64,000 nucleotides of DNA, taken from UBA6168 sp041752395. GTDB lineage: Bacteria; Bacteroidota; Bacteroidia; Chitinophagales; Saprospiraceae. Location of the stretch: positions 1-64,000 of the forward strand of contig JBGSWN010000223.1 in NCBI GenBank assembly GCA_041752395.1. Direction: 5' to 3'. A program made the position numbers and the translations under genes. Shown here one piece after another: positions 60,687-64,000 of the stretch. The notes under the pieces were generated by a model. That model made no database searches, had not been told where the DNA came from, and worked only from the letters and a program-made list of their open reading frames with translations. How positions within the stretch are numbered: the stretch's first letter is position 1; every line of letters starts with the position of its first letter.

Positions 60687-61118
60687 TTTAAAATTGGGTT
60701 TATGATGAAAATTTGCATAGCTTGACAACCATCAAAAAGTTGAAAAAGCAATGCGTTTTAAAACAGTTTCTTAGTGTTCTTGCAGCAAAAGGCCGCAGGG
60801 TAGGGTGGGTATTTGTAGCGTAAATTTAGGGGGCGGAAAAACGGTATTCTCATTGGGAGGGCTAAACGATGGGCTTGGCTTATTGAACGGGTCGGGTCAT
60901 TGAGTTGGCTTCCCTTCCATAAAATGACGGAGGAATCTAATTTGCGCAGCAACACCAATCCTCATTTTCAAAACAATTCCAAATTGTCGCCTTGCCGCTT
61001 TTCAAAAAAAGCTAATTTTGCCCGCCTTTGAAAAAACCATTGGAAGGGACTGAACTTTTGAGCTGTCATTGTCGTAAGAAACAAGTCCCCAACAATCTAA
61101 CAATCCAATAATTCAACA
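60687..61118. other. Divergent region before threonyl-tRNA synthetase
   Basis: No gene is supported; the frames here are short and low in quality. It carries the putative thrS promoter and, on the other strand, the leader of the T9SS gene. No T-box or other riboswitch-like structure was recognised. Confidence 0.5.
60992..61020 (+). promoter_or_regulatory. Putative promoter of thrS
   Basis: TAATTTTG at 61013-61020 fits the -7 consensus TAnnTTTG and TTG at 60992 stands 18 bp upstream as the -33 element. It lies about 100 bp before the thrS start. Confidence 0.5.
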
Positions 61119-63038
61119 ATGATAAACATCACGTTACCCGACGGCAGCGTCCGTCAATACGAATCTGGAACTTCGGCGATGGACGTTGCAAAGTCCATCA
61201 GCGAGGGCTTGGCGAGGAACGTACTCGCCGCAAAAGTGAACGGCGAAGTCTGGGATGCCAGCCGTGCCATCAATGCTGACGCATCGCTCCAGCTACTCAC
61301 TTGGGACTCCAAAGAAGGCAAAAACACCTTCTGGCACTCGTCCGCCCACCTCATGGCCGAGGCGCTCGAAGTGCTGTATCCCGGCATCAAATTCGGCATC
61401 GGCCCGGCGCTCGACAATGGGTTTTACTACGATGTGGACCCCGGTGGCCGCCAGATTTCGAGCGAGGATTTCAAGAAAATCGAAGATAAAATCATGGAGC
61501 TTGCCCGGCAGGGCAACGAGTACCGCCGCCAGGAAATCGGCAAGGCGGAGGCCATCGAATTTTTCAAGGAAAAAGGTGACGAGTACAAGCTCGAACTCCT
61601 CGATGAATTGGCCGACGGCACCATCACCTTCTACCACCAAGGCAATTTCACCGACCTCTGCCGTGGGCCGCACATCCCAGATACGGGCAAAATCAAGGCG
61701 GTGAAACTGCTCAAAATCGGCGGCGCCTACTGGCGTGGCGACGACCAGCGCAACCAGTTGACCCGTATCTACGGCATCACTTTCCAGAAGCAAAAAGAGC
61801 TGACCGAGTACCTCGAAATGCTCGAAGAAGCCAAGAAACGTGACCACCGCAAGCTCGGCGAAGAGCTGGAATTGTTCATGTTTTCGGAGCGAGTGGGCGC
61901 TGGTTTGCCCATCTGGTTGCCGAAGGGAACTGCCCTCCGCACCCGCCTCGAAAACTTCCTCAAGGACGAACAATTGAAGCGTGGCTACCAGCCCGTCATC
62001 ACGCCGCATATCGGTAAAAAGGAACTTTACGTGACTTCTGGTCACTACGAAAAATACGGCAAGGACAGCTTCCAGCCCATCCACACCCCACGGGAGGGCG
62101 AGGAGTTCTTGTTGAAACCGATGAACTGTCCGCACCACTGCGAGATTTTTGGCCACAAGCCACGTAGTTACAAGGAACTGCCCGTTCGTATTGCCGAGTT
62201 CGGCACGGTTTACCGCTACGAAATGAGCGGCGAACTGCATGGCCTCACTCGGGTTCGGGGCTTCACGCAGGACGATGCGCACTTGTTCTGCACGCCCGAC
62301 CAAGTGAAGCAGGAGTTCCTCGGCGTCATCGAATTGACGCTGATGGTGCTGAAAAAACTGGGCTTCGAGAACTATACCGCCCAGATTTCGCTGCGTGACC
62401 CGGAGAACAAGGAGAAGTACATCGGCTCCGACGAGAACTGGGAAAAGGCCGAACGTGCCATCATTGAAGCGGCTGCCGAGGCTGGCCTGACGACCGTTAC
62501 GGAGCTTGGCGAAGCTGCCTTCTACGGCCCGAAACTAGACTTCATGGTGAAGGATGCCCTTGGCCGTTCTTGGCAATTGGGCACTATCCAAGTGGACTAC
62601 AACCTGCCGGAGCGCTTTGATTTGACCTACATCGGTTCGGACAATTCACCGCACCGTCCCGTCATGATTCACCGGGCACCTTTCGGCTCGATGGAGCGCT
62701 TCATCGGCGTACTCACAGAGCATTGCGCTGGCAAGTTCCCGCTGTGGCTCGCACCGGACCAGTACAGCATTCTGCCCATCAGCGACAAGTACAACGACTA
62801 TGCCCTCGACGTGCAAAAGCGCCTCGCCGAGCACGATATCCGTGGCATCATTGATGATCGCACGGAGAGCATTGGCCGCAAAATCCGGGATGCGGAGATG
62901 AACAAGATTCCGTTCATGCTCATCGTCGGGGAGAAGGAGGCAGAGGCTGATTCCGTTGGGGTAAGGAAGCAGGGGGAAGGTGATTTGGGGGCGAAGAGCG
63001 TGGGGGATTTTGTGGGGTGGTTTAAAGAGCAGCTGTAG
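61119..63038 (+). CDS. thrS: Threonine--tRNA ligase
   Basis: A 639-residue class II aminoacyl-tRNA synthetase that charges tRNA-Thr, essential in translation. Domain order is full: TGS (~1-60), editing domain (~65-225) with H73 and H77 in FWHSSAH and C181 in TDLCRGPHIP, catalytic core (~245-535) with zinc ligands C337 (MNCPHHCEIF) and H388 (QDDAHLF) and the third in MIHRAPFGSMERF, and the anticodon-binding domain (~540-639, LPISDKYNDYALDVQKRL, DDRTESIGRKIRDAEMNKIP). Start ATG 61119 (MINITLPDGSVRQYESG) matches family N-termini. No adjacent infC is seen here, though thrS-infC linkage is common. Confidence 0.97.
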   Translation: MINITLPDGSVRQYESGTSAMDVAKSISEGLARNVLAAKVNGEVWDASRAINADASLQLLTWDSKEGKNTFWHSSAHLMAEALEVLYPGIKFGIGPALDNGFYYDVDPGGRQISSEDFKKIEDKIMELARQGNEYRRQEIGKAEAIEFFKEKGDEYKLELLDELADGTITFYHQGNFTDLCRGPHIPDTGKIKAVKLLKIGGAYWRGDDQRNQLTRIYGITFQKQKELTEYLEMLEEAKKRDHRKLGEELELFMFSERVGAGLPIWLPKGTALRTRLENFLKDEQLKRGYQPVITPHIGKKELYVTSGHYEKYGKDSFQPIHTPREGEEFLLKPMNCPHHCEIFGHKPRSYKELPVRIAEFGTVYRYEMSGELHGLTRVRGFTQDDAHLFCTPDQVKQEFLGVIELTLMVLKKLGFENYTAQISLRDPENKEKYIGSDENWEKAERAIIEAAAEAGLTTVTELGEAAFYGPKLDFMVKDALGRSWQLGTIQVDYNLPERFDLTYIGSDNSPHRPVMIHRAPFGSMERFIGVLTEHCAGKFPLWLAPDQYSILPISDKYNDYALDVQKRLAEHDIRGIIDDRTESIGRKIRDAEMNKIPFMLIVGEKEAEADSVGVRKQGEGDLGAKSVGDFVGWFKEQL

Positions 63039-63146
63039 TCCATTTACGATTGACGAATTACGATTTATGATTGCGCCTGTTCGACTTTGGTTGGGCAGGC
63101 GCAGTTTGGTTTTAAAGCCTATCTTTGTCAATAAAAATCACGGCCA

Positions 63147-63419
63147 GTGGATAATGACAAATTGAATTTCAACTTGTACCCAGAACAAGAATTAGAAGAC
63201 CTTTCGCCAGAAGAAATCGTGAAGGCGCTCCAAGCCTTTCGCAAGGAGGTTGGTCGTCGGGCGAGGGCAGAGGCCAAAGCGCTTGGCTTGCCACTTACTT
63301 TTGTCGAAAAAGAACAGATAATCAAGGAATGGCCGGATGGCCGTCGTGAGGTGCTTGGCACAGTACCACCTTCCATGAAAGTCGAAAAAGGAACCATTTA
63401 TGAGGTCAAAGCCCGTTAA
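63147..63419 (+). CDS. Hypothetical small protein (90 aa)
   Basis: A 90-residue frame starting at GTG 63147, which follows TATCTTTG (a TAnnTTTG element, 63120-63127) by about 20 bp. The protein is helical and charged: PEQELEDLSPEEIVKALQAF, RKEVGRRARAEAKALGLPLT, then IIKEWPDGRREVLGTVPP. The small-protein pattern (a helix followed by a W-P-D-G-R-R hairpin) resembles conserved Bacteroidota hypotheticals of unknown role. It lies 108 bp after thrS and may be transcribed with or after it. Confidence 0.65.
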   Translation: MDNDKLNFNLYPEQELEDLSPEEIVKALQAFRKEVGRRARAEAKALGLPLTFVEKEQIIKEWPDGRREVLGTVPPSMKVEKGTIYEVKAR

Positions 63420-63490
63420 ATTAATGCGTACCTTTGCTAGGATGAACAAGATTCAGTTCATGCTCATGAATAAATAAAAAATTAAACGAC

Positions 63491-63988
63491 ATGAAAATAA
63501 AATTAGTAATTTTCTTCATTTTGCTTGCTCATGCATGCACATTTTCTCAAACAAATGCCACCTTAGAAGAAACTAAGGATTTTATTAAAAAATATGTTGA
63601 AGCTTATCCTCAAAATAACGGTGCCCAAGGTGAAAAAAGCGATATTGCTTTTATAGACTTAGGTGAAGGAGCACTTACGATGGTTTATAGTAATTACCTT
63701 CCATATGCATATCAGAGTGTTTATACTTTTTCTCCTAAAAATATTAGTAGTGTAATAATTGATAAGTCTTCAATGAAAGGTAAGAACTGTATTATAAAAT
63801 TAAAATTGAATGTTAGTTCTAAGGCTATTTTCTCCATAGTTGGGTCGGATACGGAAGAAAGTAAAGATGAAGTTAACATCACACTTGGTAATGCATCATT
63901 TGATGAAAACTTCCCAGAACGCTTGAAAAAGGCATTTGAGCATCTCGTAAACTTAATGGGAGGGAAAATCACCGTTGACAAATTTTAA
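63491..63988 (+). CDS. Hypothetical exported protein (165 aa)
   Basis: A 165-residue protein with signal peptide MKIKLVIFFILLAHACTFSQ; C16 is not followed by a typical lipobox. The mature part has LEETKDFIKKYVEAYPQNNG, a VYTFSPKNISSVIIDKSS region and a helical end FPERLKKAFEHLVNLMGGKI. No domain is recognised; the fold could be a mixed alpha-beta module. The gene is clearly more AT-rich than thrS and its neighbours, which may mean transfer. TACCTTTG at 63429-63436 is a possible -7 element. Confidence 0.6.
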   Translation: MKIKLVIFFILLAHACTFSQTNATLEETKDFIKKYVEAYPQNNGAQGEKSDIAFIDLGEGALTMVYSNYLPYAYQSVYTFSPKNISSVIIDKSSMKGKNCIIKLKLNVSSKAIFSIVGSDTEESKDEVNITLGNASFDENFPERLKKAFEHLVNLMGGKITVDKF

Positions 63989-64000
63989 GGACAAAGTTAC

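Noticed and set aside
61293..62303. 336-codon minus-strand frame
   Set aside because: Antisense to thrS, a certain gene; the composition is typical of a shadow frame.

Overview
The window reads as a chromosome segment of a Bacteroidota bacterium, probably aquatic and close to the Saprospiria (Haliscomenobacter/Lewinella-like); that placement is inference. Supporting signs are several proteins with type IX secretion (T9SS) C-terminal sorting domains, one with the gliding-motility-type (type B) domain, LytTR regulators paired with Y_Y_Y/propeller or TPR sensor kinases, TAnnTTTG-type -7 promoter elements, A-rich leaders in place of strong Shine-Dalgarno sites, a proton-pumping rhodopsin with its retinal-forming dioxygenase, and a 477-residue isocitrate dehydrogenase.

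Layout. 1-1.4 kb is a gene graveyard: the tail of an ISAzo13-like transposase, a truncated copy of a DUF2867 gene and a possible IS3 OrfA scrap. 1.4-4.3 kb is a light-energy locus: Brp/Blh carotene dioxygenase, a DTE-type rhodopsin with the xanthorhodopsin-like fenestration glycine, and an unknown polytopic membrane protein. 4.3-9 kb holds an SDR-DUF2867 protein, Dps, two overlapping tiny membrane proteins, a renalase-like flavoprotein and a DUF2071 protein, with two long imperfect palindromes between genes. 9-11 kb is an ECF sigma factor with a one-TM/beta-barrel partner. 11.7-33.7 kb is a surface-protein island: two DUF4397 T9SS proteins, a giant multi-domain protein of about 4,034 residues, and a 1,616-residue T9SS protein with two domains resembling the von Hippel-Lindau beta domain.

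34-37 kb has a TPR histidine kinase, a collapsed relic of a second such kinase, and a divergent LytTR regulator. 37.2-44.3 kb is a compact leftward operon: ABC exporter with a degenerate ATPase, an unusual pyruvate kinase, an outer-membrane barrel, an HlyD adaptor and a TolC channel, with a LysR gene upstream. 45.4-47.7 kb has two small unknown genes and isocitrate dehydrogenase. 47.9-50.7 kb has DUF6435, photolyase, a small unknown and an SDR lacking the catalytic Tyr. 50.8-54.5 kb is a LytS/LytTR two-component pair. 54.9-60.7 kb carries two more T9SS cargo proteins and an alpha/beta hydrolase. 61-64 kb has threonyl-tRNA synthetase and two small unknown genes.

How the parts connect: the rhodopsin locus would give light-driven proton pumping; the photolyase and Dps fit life in light and oxidative stress (inference). 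The T9SS cargo proteins point to an adhesive or gliding surface. The 37-44 kb operon looks like a tripartite export system whose natural cargo is not encoded in the window. No rRNA, tRNA or CRISPR array was seen.
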